Assembly: GCA_016858145.1 (NCBI GenBank)
Contig: JAEHOE010000169.1
Span: 170,041-234,040 of the forward strand
Origin: Edaphochlamys debaryana
Lineage: Eukaryota > Chlorophyta > Chlorophyceae > Chlamydomonadales
Length of the DNA: 64,000 nucleotides
Reading direction: 5' to 3'
Shown: piece by piece, positions 48,019-59,262 of the stretch
Numbering within the stretch: the first letter of the stretch is position 1
Layout of the letters: every line of letters starts with the position of its first letter
Program-made: the position numbers and the translations under genes
Notes under the pieces: model-generated
Told to the model about the DNA's origin: nothing
The model's input: only the letters and a program-made list of their open reading frames with translations
Databases searched by the model: none

Positions 48019-48950
48019 GCCCCGCCTTGCCCCGAGCGGTTGATCACAGCCGACGGCACAGTGGCAGCTGCCAGAGAGTGCGCACACGCGCGAGGGCGTG
48101 GTTGAAGTCAACCTGGGACTTTCGGTCCACCCACGTTCACCATGATAATCTGGGTGTCAGTCTTATAATGCTGAGTGAGTGGGGGCAGAGGGTAGGGGTG
48201 TGGTGGGAGGCCGCCTTTGCTAGAGTACCTCGGGAAGGGCGGGGCATCGTGCCCTGCCCCTCCTCCTCCCCCCTATCTCCCCCGGGCGCAAACCCCTGCA
48301 GGGCACGGCGGCAGATGCCCCCACGCCCCCACGCTGCACTCCTCAGGCCAATACATGATGTACATTCCCCAAGTAATGCGAGCACAGCCGGCGTGCGTCA
48401 CAAAAACGCAGCGCCATTCCTGCGGCCTCCGCACACCGCCCAACGCCCACCGTCCGCTGCTATGACTCAACTACAAGCTCAGAACCCAAGCGGCACCAAA
48501 ACCCCGGTTCTGTTAGGGCAGGGTCCGTGCACATGCCGCATGTCGATTTGTGAACGGGTCAGCGTTTCTGTGGCATCGTGGCTAGGCTGAGCATGGTGAT
48601 GCAGGTCCGCGAGGGTGAACATGCTAGTGCTGAAGGCGTCCGACATCGAGGAGCTGGCGCGGCCAATGCGAGGCCCTTTATGATCCCTCTCGCATATTGC
48701 TGGATGCCGCCTTCGTTCTAGCGCCATCATAGTGCACAGGCTTCATCAGCCCCGACTGTAGCCACCCGGGCCGCGCCCACGAGGAGCAGAGCCGGCGACT
48801 GCCACCTGTCTCCAGGCCGATTAGTTGCGGCCCTCGCACGCGCGTGGACCCAGCGGCCCTCCTCTACACTGGGCTACTTGCGCCTGACCTTCAGGCGCAG
48901 TCGAATTGAGATGCGGTCATAGCACCTACCTTCTGGAGAAGCGGGTCGTG
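48019..48950. promoter_or_regulatory. Shared divergent region, F-box gene / carrier gene
   Basis: 932 bp between opposite start codons; promoters and leaders of both genes should lie here. I saw no defined element. Confidence 0.4.
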
Positions 48951-51900
48951 ATGGCCCACGCCGCTCGCTCTTTCGTCACGCAGGGCCCCAGCCTGGGCGC
49001 CCTGCTTCAACCCACCGACATTGACAGCGATAGAGAGGCATCCCGGGACGCTTTGACCAGATCAACGCCTTTGGGCGGGACGGCGGCATGGGCGTGGCGC
49101 GTGGACCGGCGCGCTGCGCCGCTCGTTCTGACGCGGCGCTCCACTACGTCTCAAGTCAAGTCTTGGCGAGCTCAGCTCGCATCGGACCGCTCGACTGCCG
49201 CCGGTCGAGTCCCACCCTGCCGCCTGCCCGTGCACCCGCGCGAGGGGCACGCAGCCCCGCAACAGCCAGGCGCATCGCGCCCCGCGACCGACGCCTCGGG
49301 CAGCGACGCTTGCTCTGCCTCCATCAGCCTCCAACGCGAGGCGCTGCTGCGGCTGCTCGGGCCCTCGAGCGCCGCAACGGGCGTGTCGCTACTCGCTCAG
49401 GCACACGACACGCTGCGGAACTGGCTGCAACCCGGGGACCTCGAGGCCCCGGGCCCAGCACTGTACTCATCACAAAGCCATGACGCGGGGGACGCCATGT
49501 CAAGGCGGGAGTCGCTGCCCGCACCCCAGCTGCGAATGGCGTGCCTAGCGTCCGTGGCAGCGGCGCTCGTATGCCTGCCCCAGGTGAGGAAGGGCTCGGT
49601 TTCTGCGGCCGCGTTTTTTGAATTTCGAACACCACCAGCTCACCCACCGCCGCTCCAGAGTATGAGCTTGTCAGGGCTGCGCCCTACCTGGGGCAGCTCT
49701 GCAAACTCAGCAGCCCTAGCCTATCCTACAAGCCGCTTGACGTGTGCCGCCCTCTGTCCCTCGCACGCCCCAGGCAAACATGGAGGGCCTCCCTCTCGCG
49801 CTGCTCCAGGCATGGGGCGGGCAGGGCCCCGCCCAGCGATCCGGCGGGGAGCAGGGGGGCTGGGCGGCGTCGGTACGCGCCCGGAGCGCCCTGGCGGTTC
49901 GGCTGCCGTCGTCCGAGGTCGGGGCGGGCGTGGCGGCAGCGGCTGCGGTGGCCAAGGCGAGCCGGGGACGGCTTTCCGCGCCGACGGCCCAGGGCGCAGG
50001 GGCGGTGGCGGCGGGCGCGGTCGCCGTGACTGCGGTGGCCGCTGCGGCGGGGGCCGAGGCGGCGGGGGCGTTGGGAGGCGGCGGAGGCGGCAGCACGGCG
50101 GCGGCCCCGGGGCCCGAGGTGGCCGGACCCAAGGCCCCCGGGGGGAAGAGCGGGGCGGCGGCGGCGGGCGGGGCGGAGGCCAAGGAGGCGAGCAAGGAGG
50201 CTGTGCGGCCCGCCCTGCTTGAGAACCCCCTCCGGTGAGCAGGGGCTTGGGCCCGGAGGAAGAACGGCAGCAAACGGGGCTTTGTCTATGTCCGTGACGC
50301 GTGTGTGGTCGGGTTCGTCAAGGCAGCTTTCCCCTTCCCCCGCCATTTCAAACCCGCCTCCCTCCCTCTACCCCCCCTCCCCCTCCCCCTCCCTCTACCC
50401 CCCCAGCTACCTGCAGCTCCTCTTCGCCGGCGCCATGAGCGCCGTGGTGTCCCGCACGTGCGTGGCCCCCCTGGAGCGCGTCAAGATGGACCTCATGCTC
50501 AAGAACAACACGGGGGGCGCGGCGGCCACGGCGCTGCAGGTGCGCGCACCCGCCGGGGTGCAGCCGCCTGGGGGGGCTGGTCGGTTGCAACAGGCAAAGC
50601 TCGGGGCCTGGGGTGTCGGGAGCGATGCCAGCTGCCCTTTGCGTAAGCCGGGCGTGTCTCCTTGGCCCCCCTTGTCGCCCGCAGGTGCTCCGCACGGAGG
50701 GCATCGCGGGCTTCTGGAAGGGGAATGCGCTCAACGTGCTCCGCACAGCGCCCTTCAAGGTGGGCACTGGGCCGTGGGCCGCAGGCTGTGGGCGCGGCGG
50801 GGCTGCGGGGTCCACCCTCCACTCTCACGGGCTGCCCCGTGCTGAGCGCCCATCCGCCCTTCCCCTGCCCTTGCCGTCACCCAGCCGCCCTCGTGCCGCT
50901 TCCCACTTCAAGACCCTGAATCAGAACACACCCCCTACCCCCTACCCCCCAGGCCGTCAACTTCTTCTCCTTCGACACCTACCACGCCGCCCTCATGGCG
51001 CTCACGGGCCGGGACGGCAACACGGAGCGCTTCGCGGCGGGGGCTTGCGCAGGTGCGCGGCTTGGGGGGCTACCGGGGGCGGGATGACGGGGCGGACGGT
51101 GGGGCAGATGCCCGTGGGTGGGCCCCCGACCGCCTCGGCCCGTCCGCGCACCATTCTCCAGTGCGCTTTGCGCACAACTTCTGTGCTCGAGCACCCCCTG
51201 ACCCCACCTCATTCGCCCTCCCGCCGACGCGATCCCGCTCACTTGCAAAGCCCCACCTCCACCACAACCTCAACCACCACAACCACAACCACCACCTCAA
51301 CCGCCCTCCCCCACCCCCACCACCCCAGGCGTCACCGCCACGCTCATCTGCTTCCCCCTGGACCTGGTCCGCACTCGGCTGCTGGCCTCCGTGGCGGGGC
51401 CGCGATACGGGGCGGGGCCGTTCGCGACGCTGCGGGGCATCGTGCGGCACGAGGGCTTCGGCGCGCTCTACTCGGGTGGGTGGAGCGGGCGTGGGGGTGG
51501 GGGGGCCGTTGGGTGCTGTGTGTTTGGGGGAAAGGGGGGAGGAGGGGTGGATGTTGCTGAGGGGCAAGGCGGGGCGGCTGACTTGGCTGAGCTCCCGAGG
51601 GGCAACCGCTGCTCCTTTTCAAACCCCTGCTCAAGTTCCCGCACCCCGCTAACCCAACCCTTGTGTCCATCCCGCGTGCGTAGGCTGCCTGCCCGCCGTG
51701 ATTGGCATGACGCCCGCGGGTGCCGTATTCTACGGCGTGTACGACAGCCTCAAGCACGCGCACGTGGAGCACGAGCGGGCGCGTGCGGTGCGGGAGGGGC
51801 GGCCGCCGCCGGCTGCCATGGACCCCCTCCACACGCTGCTGTACGGAGCCGCGGCGGGTGAGGCCTTCCCACTTTCCTTGACTGGGAGGGATGGGGCCAG

Positions 51901-52807
51901 TGGCTACCGTAGCCGCGTAGGGCGGTTCCTACCGAGCTATTTCTACCTACCTTTTGCTCAGCGCAAGAGCGTGGCTGGGCTGGGCTCACCAGTCGTTGAA
52001 CAACCCTGCCACCCCCTGGTCCACGCAGGCGCCGCCTCGGAGCTGATCGTGTACCCCCTCGAAGTGGTGCGGCGCAAGATGCAGCTCCAGTCCATGGCAC
52101 TGGCGGGGCTGAGGCAGGCCTCGAGCCACCACATGGGAGGCCACGTGGCGGGCAACGCAGCCGCCGCCGCCGCCGCCGCCGCGGCGGCTGCACACCACCA
52201 CGTGCAGGCCCACGCGCACGCCCACGTGCACGCGCACGCACACCACGTGGCGGCAGGGGCGGCCGCCGCCGCGGGCGCGGCCGGGGGCAGCGGCGCCGCT
52301 GGCGCGGCGGCAGCGGCGGCGGCTGGCGCTGCCGCGTCGGGCGGCGGGGCCCGCCTGGCCGCGGCGGCCGCCGCCGCTGCCACGTCAGCGCACCACTTCG
52401 TGCCGCCGCACTGCGTGCTGACTCAGCAGGCCCTGGCGGCGCTGGCGTCTCCCGCCATTGCCAACTCGCCCGGTCTGGCGCGTGTGGCGGCGGCGGTGAC
52501 GGCCATCCTGCGGGCCGACGGGATGGGCGGCTTCTATCGTGGCATGCTGCCCAACATGCTGCAGGTGGGGGGGGCACGACTGATTATTAGCGGGGCGTTA
52601 GGGTTTGGCTGGAGCAGAAGACTTGGGGGGTATCTGCCGTACTCGGCTGAGTGTGCGGCAGCCAGGAGGACAGTAATAAGGTTCCTGCCGTACATGGCCT
52701 TGCGGCTGACGCGTTTCCCGACCCCGTCTCCCCCTCAGGTGCTGCCCAGCGCGGCTCTGTCGTACTACACGTACGACACAATCAAGACCATGCTGGGGGC
52801 CACGTGA
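48951..52807 (+). CDS. BRITTLE1-like mitochondrial-carrier-family adenine nucleotide transporter
   Basis: Six-helix carrier of the SLC25 family, closest in pattern to plant BT1-like (BTL) proteins of mitochondria or plastids. Exons 48951-49583, 49774-50234, 50407-50539, 50685-50759, 50953-51052, 51329-51475, 51684-51857, 52029-52564, 52739-52807; phases agree, 775 residues. The three signature motifs are PLERVK, PLDLVR and PLEVVR. Family-typical blocks are GFWKGNALNVLRTAPFKAVN, SRTCVAPLERVKMDLM, MTPAGAVFYGVYD and GGFYRGMLPNMLQ. Two features are unusual: an N-terminal extension of about 365 residues, ending in an Ala/Gly-rich region, and an ~85-residue insert just after PLEVVR made of Ala runs and a His-rich block (QAHAHAHVHAHAHH). 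The start is the first ATG of the frame; the first 20 residues could be an organelle-targeting sequence. Substrate assignment is inference from family. Confidence 0.9.
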
Positions 52808-52858
52808 GCGTGCCCGGTCGGGCAGAGCGTCGCTCGTCCAGATCGGCTGTGAGCGGGA

Positions 52859-52863
52859 TGTAA
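52859..52863 (+). terminator. Poly(A) signal of the carrier gene
   Basis: TGTAA 52 bases after the stop codon, at a plausible distance for a green-algal 3' end. Confidence 0.5.
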
Positions 52864-53663
52864 GGGCCGTGTTGCGGGCCGGGTGCTCGGGTGTATGTGC
52901 CGGCAAGTCGGCGTGTGTTTACTGAGGGAGGCGCGATCGGGGCTGGGATGTCCCGGGGCAGCCGCTCCAAATGCTTGGTGAGGGCGTAGCACGGAAGCGT
53001 AGGTTGCGCCGGGATAGTTTTGCCTCTTTGTTATCTGTTTGATTCGAGAAGATACTACGGAAGAGAAGAGAGATTATGGCATCTAGGGAGTTGCACGGCG
53101 CCTGGAGCTTGTCCCCACTTTGGAGGCGGGCCCGGTCAGGGCGGCGAGTCAGGCTGAGGTCAGAGAGTAGTAGGATAGGGAGAAGATGTCGGGTCCCGGA
53201 TAAGAGCCGTAGACGCTGCTTAGGGGGGATACGTGGCCAGCGCCCACAGGAGGAGAGTGCATGGGGCTGGGGCGGAGCGGGACTGAGGGGCAGCAGTGGG
53301 GACGCGGGCGGAGCGGACGGCTTGCGCGGCGAGGTTGATGGTGGCTTGGATGTGAGGGCTGCCAGGGTGTGGGTCTCGAGAGCTAACAAGGTATGAGCGG
53401 CACGCTCCAGGCCTAGATACAAGTGCAATGGCGTAGCTCGTAGGTCCCTGCCGAGGGCTGGGGGGCCCTGTGGCTGCCTGCTGAGAGTGCAGGAGAAGGG
53501 GCCGGGTCCCCGGGTGGAGACAGCGACCCGAGAGAGAGCTGCTGTAGGCTGGCTGGCAGGCCCAGTCACCATTCTAAGCGCGGACAATAGCAGCTTGTAG
53601 TGGGCGGCATACGAGCGTACCGGTGAACCGGATACCCGCCCTTGAGTGTAACACAACCCGCAG
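52864..53663. other. Convergent intergenic, no gene
   Basis: A long minus-strand open frame (52919-53785) has no domain, no good splice context and overlaps the 3' end of the MYND gene, so it is not called. Confidence 0.5.
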
Positions 53664-53668
53664 TTACA
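53664..53668 (-). terminator. Candidate poly(A) signal of the MYND gene
   Basis: TGTAA on the minus strand about 150 bases after the stop codon. Confidence 0.5.
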
Positions 53669-53818
53669 AAGCGACCAGGTCCGGCAAGGATTGGCCCAAT
53701 CCAGCAGCCGAATCCATGATAATTGAGACACGCAGTTGGGAGCTCGGAGCCGCCGCAGTGAGCTCGCCCTTCTACTTGCAGTCAAGGCCTCGTGCCCACG
53801 CTGGCAGCTCCGGCCGAG

Positions 53819-56800
53819 TCAGTACAGCTCGGGCGTTCCGAACAGGCGCCGAAAGCCCTCGAGCCGCGCCGCCACCACCGCCAGCACCACCACCGCCACC
53901 GCCGCCGCCAGCAGCAGCCCTCCCCCGCCCCCTGTCCCGCTCCAACCCGACCACAGCACATCCGCCACCGCCCGCCCCAGCGGACGTCCGAGCCCCGGCC
54001 AGGCCTCCGAGCCCCCGCCCCGCCCCACCCTGCCCGCTCCGTCCCGAGTTGCAACAACACCAAGGGGCAGCGCAGCAGGGCCGGGAGCGGGCGGCGCCCT
54101 CAGCCCCGGCCCACACACCGCCCCGTGCGCCTCAACCCAGTGCTCCCGCCGGCACGCGGAGCCGCAGTACCACACATGCCCGCAGCGCCCGCACGGCCTC
54201 AGGGGCAGGTCGCCCTCCCACTCGCCGCCCAGGCTGCCGCAGCCGGGGTTGGCGCACAGCCGCAGCACCGCCGTGGGCAGGGCCGAGTCCAGGCGGCGGC
54301 GCGACTCCGGCCCTAGCCAGGGCGGCGCTGCGGGGTCCAGCACCGCACGCCGGCCCGCCTCCTCGCGGAGAATGGCTCGGGCCGCGCCCAGCAGCGGCAC
54401 CCGTCGGGAGGGCGTGCAGGGCGACGGCGACGGGGAGGGCAGCTGCGTGTGAGATTCGTCGCTGCCGGCGGCGGCAGCGGCGGCCGCAGCGGCGGCCGAA
54501 GTGGCGGCGGCGGCGGCGGCGGCGGCGCGGCGCAGGGTGGTGAGGTGCACGCGGCGGCGGCAGGCGGGGTCGGGCAGGGCGGTGGAGAGGTCGGCCAGGA
54601 GGGTGCAGTCGAGGTTGAGGGGAGAGCCGGGGCGCACGAAGCGCCACCTGCGGGGCGGGGAGGGGGGGCGCGGCTGCTCAGGAGAGAGAGTGCAGGAGGA
54701 GGGGCTGGGTGGTGCGGGAGCGTTGTCTGCGTGGCGAGCGGCTGGTAGGTAGGGACACACCTGCCGACAGCCTCCTGAAACCCTGTCCACTCTGCGAAAC
54801 CGGGGCCTCCCCGCCCCTTTCCCCGCTCCCCAGGAGCAACACTCGCTCACCATAGCCCCGCCTGCACCGCCGGTGCCTCTGCGCCGGGCCCCGCCGCCGG
54901 GCCCGCCCCAGCCCCTCCTCCTCCTCCGCCGCCACCGCCACCGCTGTCGCTCCAAGCGCGCCCCGGCCCCGGCTCCGCCGGCAGCAGCCAGCGGCGCACG
55001 CTGGGCTCGAGCAGGGGGTCGGCGGCGGCCTCCACCAGGCACTCCACCAGCGCCTCCGCCAGCCCCGCCGCCGCCGCCTGCACCGGCCTGCCGCTGGCCT
55101 CGCCTCCGCCGCCGCTCGTGCCGGCAGCCCCTGGGTCCCCACTGGCACCGCCTGCCGCTCCGACGTCATCTCCCTCGGCGAGGTCCGGAATGGTTACGTC
55201 GTGATCGGGATCTGCATCTGCCCTGCCGTCTGGGGCCGTGTCGTCTTGCACGTCGGAGGAAAGCGGCAGCGGCCCCAGCAGCCGCAGCGCCTGGAGCACC
55301 CCCGCCGCCGCCGCCAGCGGAGCCAGCGGCGCCGCCGCCAGCCACTCCGTCGGCGGCACGAGCCTCGCCGCCTGCCGTACCGCCTCCACACATGCCGTAC
55401 CGTACCGTAGGGCCTCGAGCGCCGCCAACCAGGGGCTGCCTGCACTGCCGCCGGCCGGCCCTGACGGCGCCGCGGGCCCTGCCGCCGCCGCCGCCGCCAT
55501 GGCGTCCGTGGCGGTCTCGCACGCCGCCGCCAGCGCCGGGAACGACGCTGCGGCACACACCGCCACGGCCTCCCGCAGCGCCGCCGCCGCCGCCACGGCC
55601 GGCACGTCCGCGGCCAACTTCCCTCCTCCAACGCCGCCGCCGATGCCGATGCCAAAGCCGCCAGGCCCGCCGCCGCCGCCGCCGCAGCCCTCCAGGTCCT
55701 CTGTCATGCCCCGGGCCAAGGCGGCGAAGAAGGCCTCGTCCTCCAGCGCCGGCAGCACCGCCGTCAGGCCGTGCGGCCCAAACCCCGCCGCCGCCACCGC
55801 TCCCCGCAGCGCCGCCGCCGACTCCGGGCCCAGCCTCACGCCTCCTGCCTCCGCTGCCGCTGCGGCGGCGCCGCCAGCGCCACCGGCCTCCTCCCGCCGC
55901 CTCAGCCACTGCTCCCGACGGAGCAGCTTGGCCGCCGTGAGTACCACCCCCAGGTCCCGGCCCGCGTCCCACGACGGCCCCGGCACCTGCGGCCGCGGCC
56001 CCTCCGCCGCCCGCCGCTGCTGCTCCTGCCGCTCCGCCACCGATCCTGCCGGCGGCAGCGGCGGCGGCATGCCCAGCTGGCAGCGCAGCAGTGGGGCCGC
56101 CAGGCGCTCCAGGCAGGCGCGCGCCGCGGCGGCGGCGGGGGCCAGCGCGGCGGCGGCGCCGTCGGCGGCGGCGGCGAGGCGCAGGGCCGAGTCCAGGGAA
56201 CGGAGCAGCCCGGCGGACGCCAGGCGGCGGGCGGCGTCCTCTCGCGCGGCGCTGGGCATTGCAAACCAGCCTGCAGTCACGGAAACCAGCATGAATGGGT
56301 GACTTCATGGGATCTTGGATCCAGACATGGATGAGTTCGGCACCTGTGGGTCGCGGCGCGCCTCAGCGGAGAGCTGTGGGCAGGCTGTGTCGCTAAACGT
56401 TCTGTGGCCAGGCCATAGGACCTGGCCACGCTGCCAAACTCCCGCGACGATCCAATGACAAGACGCTGCTCCTCCCACCCACAGCCCTTTCGCGTCCCCT
56501 CACCGTGCTGTTTGTCCAGGACCAGATCCTCGAGCAGCTTAGTCAGCAGATCCAGGGGTGCCCGCGCTGGCTGGATCCAGCCAGATCCAGCGCTCGCGGA
56601 TTCGGCTCCACTGCCGGCGCCGTCGGCTGCTCGCCCTGCAGCCGTCCAGGGGCCTCGGCCGCCCGCCCTTCCGCCAGGGCTCCCCGCTGCGGCTGCCCTT
56701 ACACCCGCGCTCGATAGCCCTGCGGCTGCTCCGCCCTTGATGCCCCTACCGACGCTGGGTCCTAGAGAATTGAACGAGCCGTCATCTTCTCCGCCGAAGC

Positions 56801-58835
56801 CGCCGAGCAGATCGGCCACAGCCGCCTTCGCCGCGCCCACCGCCCGCCCAACACTGCGCCCCGTTGCAGCCACTCGGGCCCCCACACGGTCGATGCCGCC
56901 CAGGCCCCCGGCGGCGTGGGATCTAGATCCAGATCCAGGATTTGAGGGAGCTGCGAGGAAGCCGGCCGCGCGCAGCTGTCGGAGCGCCGCGGCGACGCCC
57001 CAGGCGCGCACCTCCAGCCGCGCCGCGGCCAGCTCCGCCGCCAAGGCCACGTCACCGCCGCCGTCACCGTCGCGGTCGGGTCCGCCCACGCCGCCGCTAC
57101 CGCTGCTGGCGGCGGCGCGGCTGGAGGCCCCTACTTGGTCCCTGAGCCCTGTCGGCCCGGCCTGGACCAAGCTCGGTTGGGCGAGCAGGGCAAAAGAGAG
57201 GGTGTCGACCAGGCGATCGAAGAGGAAGCACGTCTGGCCAAGCTTTGCGGCGACGTCGCTCTGCGCCGCGGAAGACCCCCGACGGCTGCCCAGCCAGTCG
57301 CCCAGCCAGCGGCGCCGCTGCGGGCGCGGCAGCGGCGGGGACAGTCCGTAGGCGCGGGCGAGCCGGGCCGCCACCGTCGCCAGCTGCCGCGGCGGAGGCA
57401 GCAGGGAGAGCGTGGCGTCGCCCCCGTACCGCACACACGCGGCCCAGGCCTCCAGCAGCGTGCCCAGAGCCTCCCACGACCCCTCCTCGCCCGCTGGAAC
57501 TGTGCCCTCCGCCGCTGCTGCCTCCGCCTCCCCGCCCGATGCAGCGCCTCCTGCAGCCGCTCCCCTCGTGCTGCCACCCATGGCCAGGGCCGCCCGGTCC
57601 GCCTCCGCAATCAGCAGCTGCTGCCCCTCCGCCGCCATCACCACTCGCAGCGCCGCCGCCCTCAGGGCCGGCGGCGGCACCCATGCCATGCCGGCGGAGG
57701 CAGCTGCCGCCGCCGCCGGCCCCGCCTCGTGCGGCGCCACGGGGACCCTGACCAGCCCCAGCACGCACCGCACGCACTCCAGCACCGCCTGCCGCGCTTC
57801 CGCCAGGCCCTCCGCAGCCTCCGCAGCCTCACTGGCGGCGCCGCGGCCCGCCGCCGCCTGCGCTGCCGCCGGCGGCGGCGCCGCCAGCACGGCCGCCGCC
57901 AGCGCCGCCAGCAGCTGCGAGCGGTCCAGCCCCTGTACCAGGGTGCCGAGCGCCCCGGCCCCACAGGCTCCTGCGGGCGAGCTGTTGCTGCTGGCAGCGC
58001 CGCCGCCAACACGGCCACTGCCGCCACTAGCCTCTCCAAGGCCGCCGCCGCCGCCGCCGCCAGCTATGCCCGCCAGATCGTCGCCGCACAGGAGCGCCGT
58101 CAGGTGGGCCAGGGCGGAGGCGGGGAGCGAAACCAGGCGCATGCCCAGCCACGCGGCGCTCGGCGGGCGGGACGCCGTGGGTTCCTTCGTGGTGGCGGGG
58201 TCGGTTCCGTCAAGGGCTTGGGGGTCAGGGTCGGGTGGGGCCGAGGCGGGCGGCGGGCCGGCTGTTGCTGCCGCTGCAAGGGCTGCTGCCGCTGCTGCTG
58301 CCGGCCAGGCGACCTGCGCCGCTAGCCGGGCCGCACCGCATAGCGAGGCAAGCACGGTGTCGCTGCTGAGAACGGAAAGGAGGCGCTTGGCGTCAGCGCT
58401 GAGGCCTGTGACGGTCGGGGCCGGGGCGCTGGGTGCATCGGCGTCCTGTGCGGCCTCCAGCAGCCGTACAGCGAGGGGGAAGACGAGGGCTAGGGCAGAT
58501 GCGAGTTGGAGGCCGGCAACGTCCGCTGGGGATGCGTGGCCCCCAGCCTTGTCACGGTCGCGCTGCAGGTCGCCCAGGTTTGCCGCGACTAGGCAAAGCG
58601 CTGCGGCCGCTCGCGGCACCAAGTCCAGCTGGACAAGGAGCGGTAGTAGTGAGAGATCGCCCCCGAGCGACTCCAGCGTGGCCAGGTCAACTGCGGACAT
58701 GCACCGAGCGGCATCTGGCAGCGAGCCGCGGGGATCCCTACGCCGTCCTGTGACCGTGTGTGCGAGGACCCCCCGGACATGGTCCACGAAGGCGCTGAAC
58801 AACCGCAGAGCTCGTTCGCCATCGACGCGGGGCAT
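53819..58835 (-). CDS. Very large MYND-type zinc finger protein with C-terminal membrane segment
   Basis: Three exons in phase: 56504-58835, 54851-56270, 53819-54647; 1526 residues from the first ATG. The MYND finger lies at 54110-54258 (LCANPGCGSLGG, RPCGRCGHVWYCGSACRREH, WVEAHGAVCG), with all seven Cys and the His of the C-x-C/His pattern in place. It mediates protein-protein contacts in known families. About 70 residues later a hydrophobic run (GGLLLAAAVAVVVLAVVAAR) is followed by a short tail, consistent with a tail anchor. The first ~1200 residues are Ala-rich helical, possibly ARM/HEAT-like (SLLPLLVQLDLVPRAAAALC, LQLASALALVFPLAVRLLEA), with poly-Ala and Gly inserts. Green algae have many large proteins of this layout with unknown function. 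An additional 5' exon is possible because the frame extends upstream of the ATG without a stop for about 20 codons. Confidence 0.82.
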
Positions 58836-59262
58836 CTGCAGCTGTCTTACGGAGTCGATGCGGTCGATTGCAAGGTGCACATGGTAGCGCGTATACAGTA
58901 GCGGGAAACGACGTCACTATGAGTTGTGGAATGCAGCCTGCGACGGTCTCGCCGAGACCATGCTTGTCTCGCGATGTGTTGTCCGCAGCTCTGCAGATGA
59001 GGGGGCCCTTCGACTTGACTGGGCTCGATGAGTGCAATCTTATGTCCGGGGGGGTGCGAGACACGGGCTGGGGACGCTGCCTCTGCAGCAGTGCCGACGT
59101 TGGGTGCCCGGCGTGCCCGGGGGCTGCCAGGGACCGGCGTGCCCAAAACACCTCGGGCCCAAGCCATCGCTGAGACGGCCACAGCTTCCCTGTAAAAACC
59201 GTTGTACAAGCTTGCAATGAAGTAGACTCTCTTAGACTTGCTCTAGAGAGGAGAAAGCAAGA
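58836..59262. promoter_or_regulatory. Shared divergent promoter, MYND gene / DDRGK1
   Basis: 427 bp between opposite start codons. The side next to DDRGK1 is less GC-rich (59200-59262). No defined motif was recognised. Confidence 0.45.

Noticed and set aside
48906..50222. One 438-codon frame running through intron 1 of the carrier gene
   Set aside because: After 49583 the frame leaves the protein; a GT donor and the next exon in another frame restore the carrier sequence.
52919..53785. 288-codon minus-strand open frame
   Set aside because: No domain. It lies between convergent genes and overlaps the 3' region of the MYND gene.
55238..58887. Long plus-strand frames opposite the MYND gene
   Set aside because: Mirror frames of Ala/Gly-rich codons; the MYND finger and splice phases fix the minus strand.
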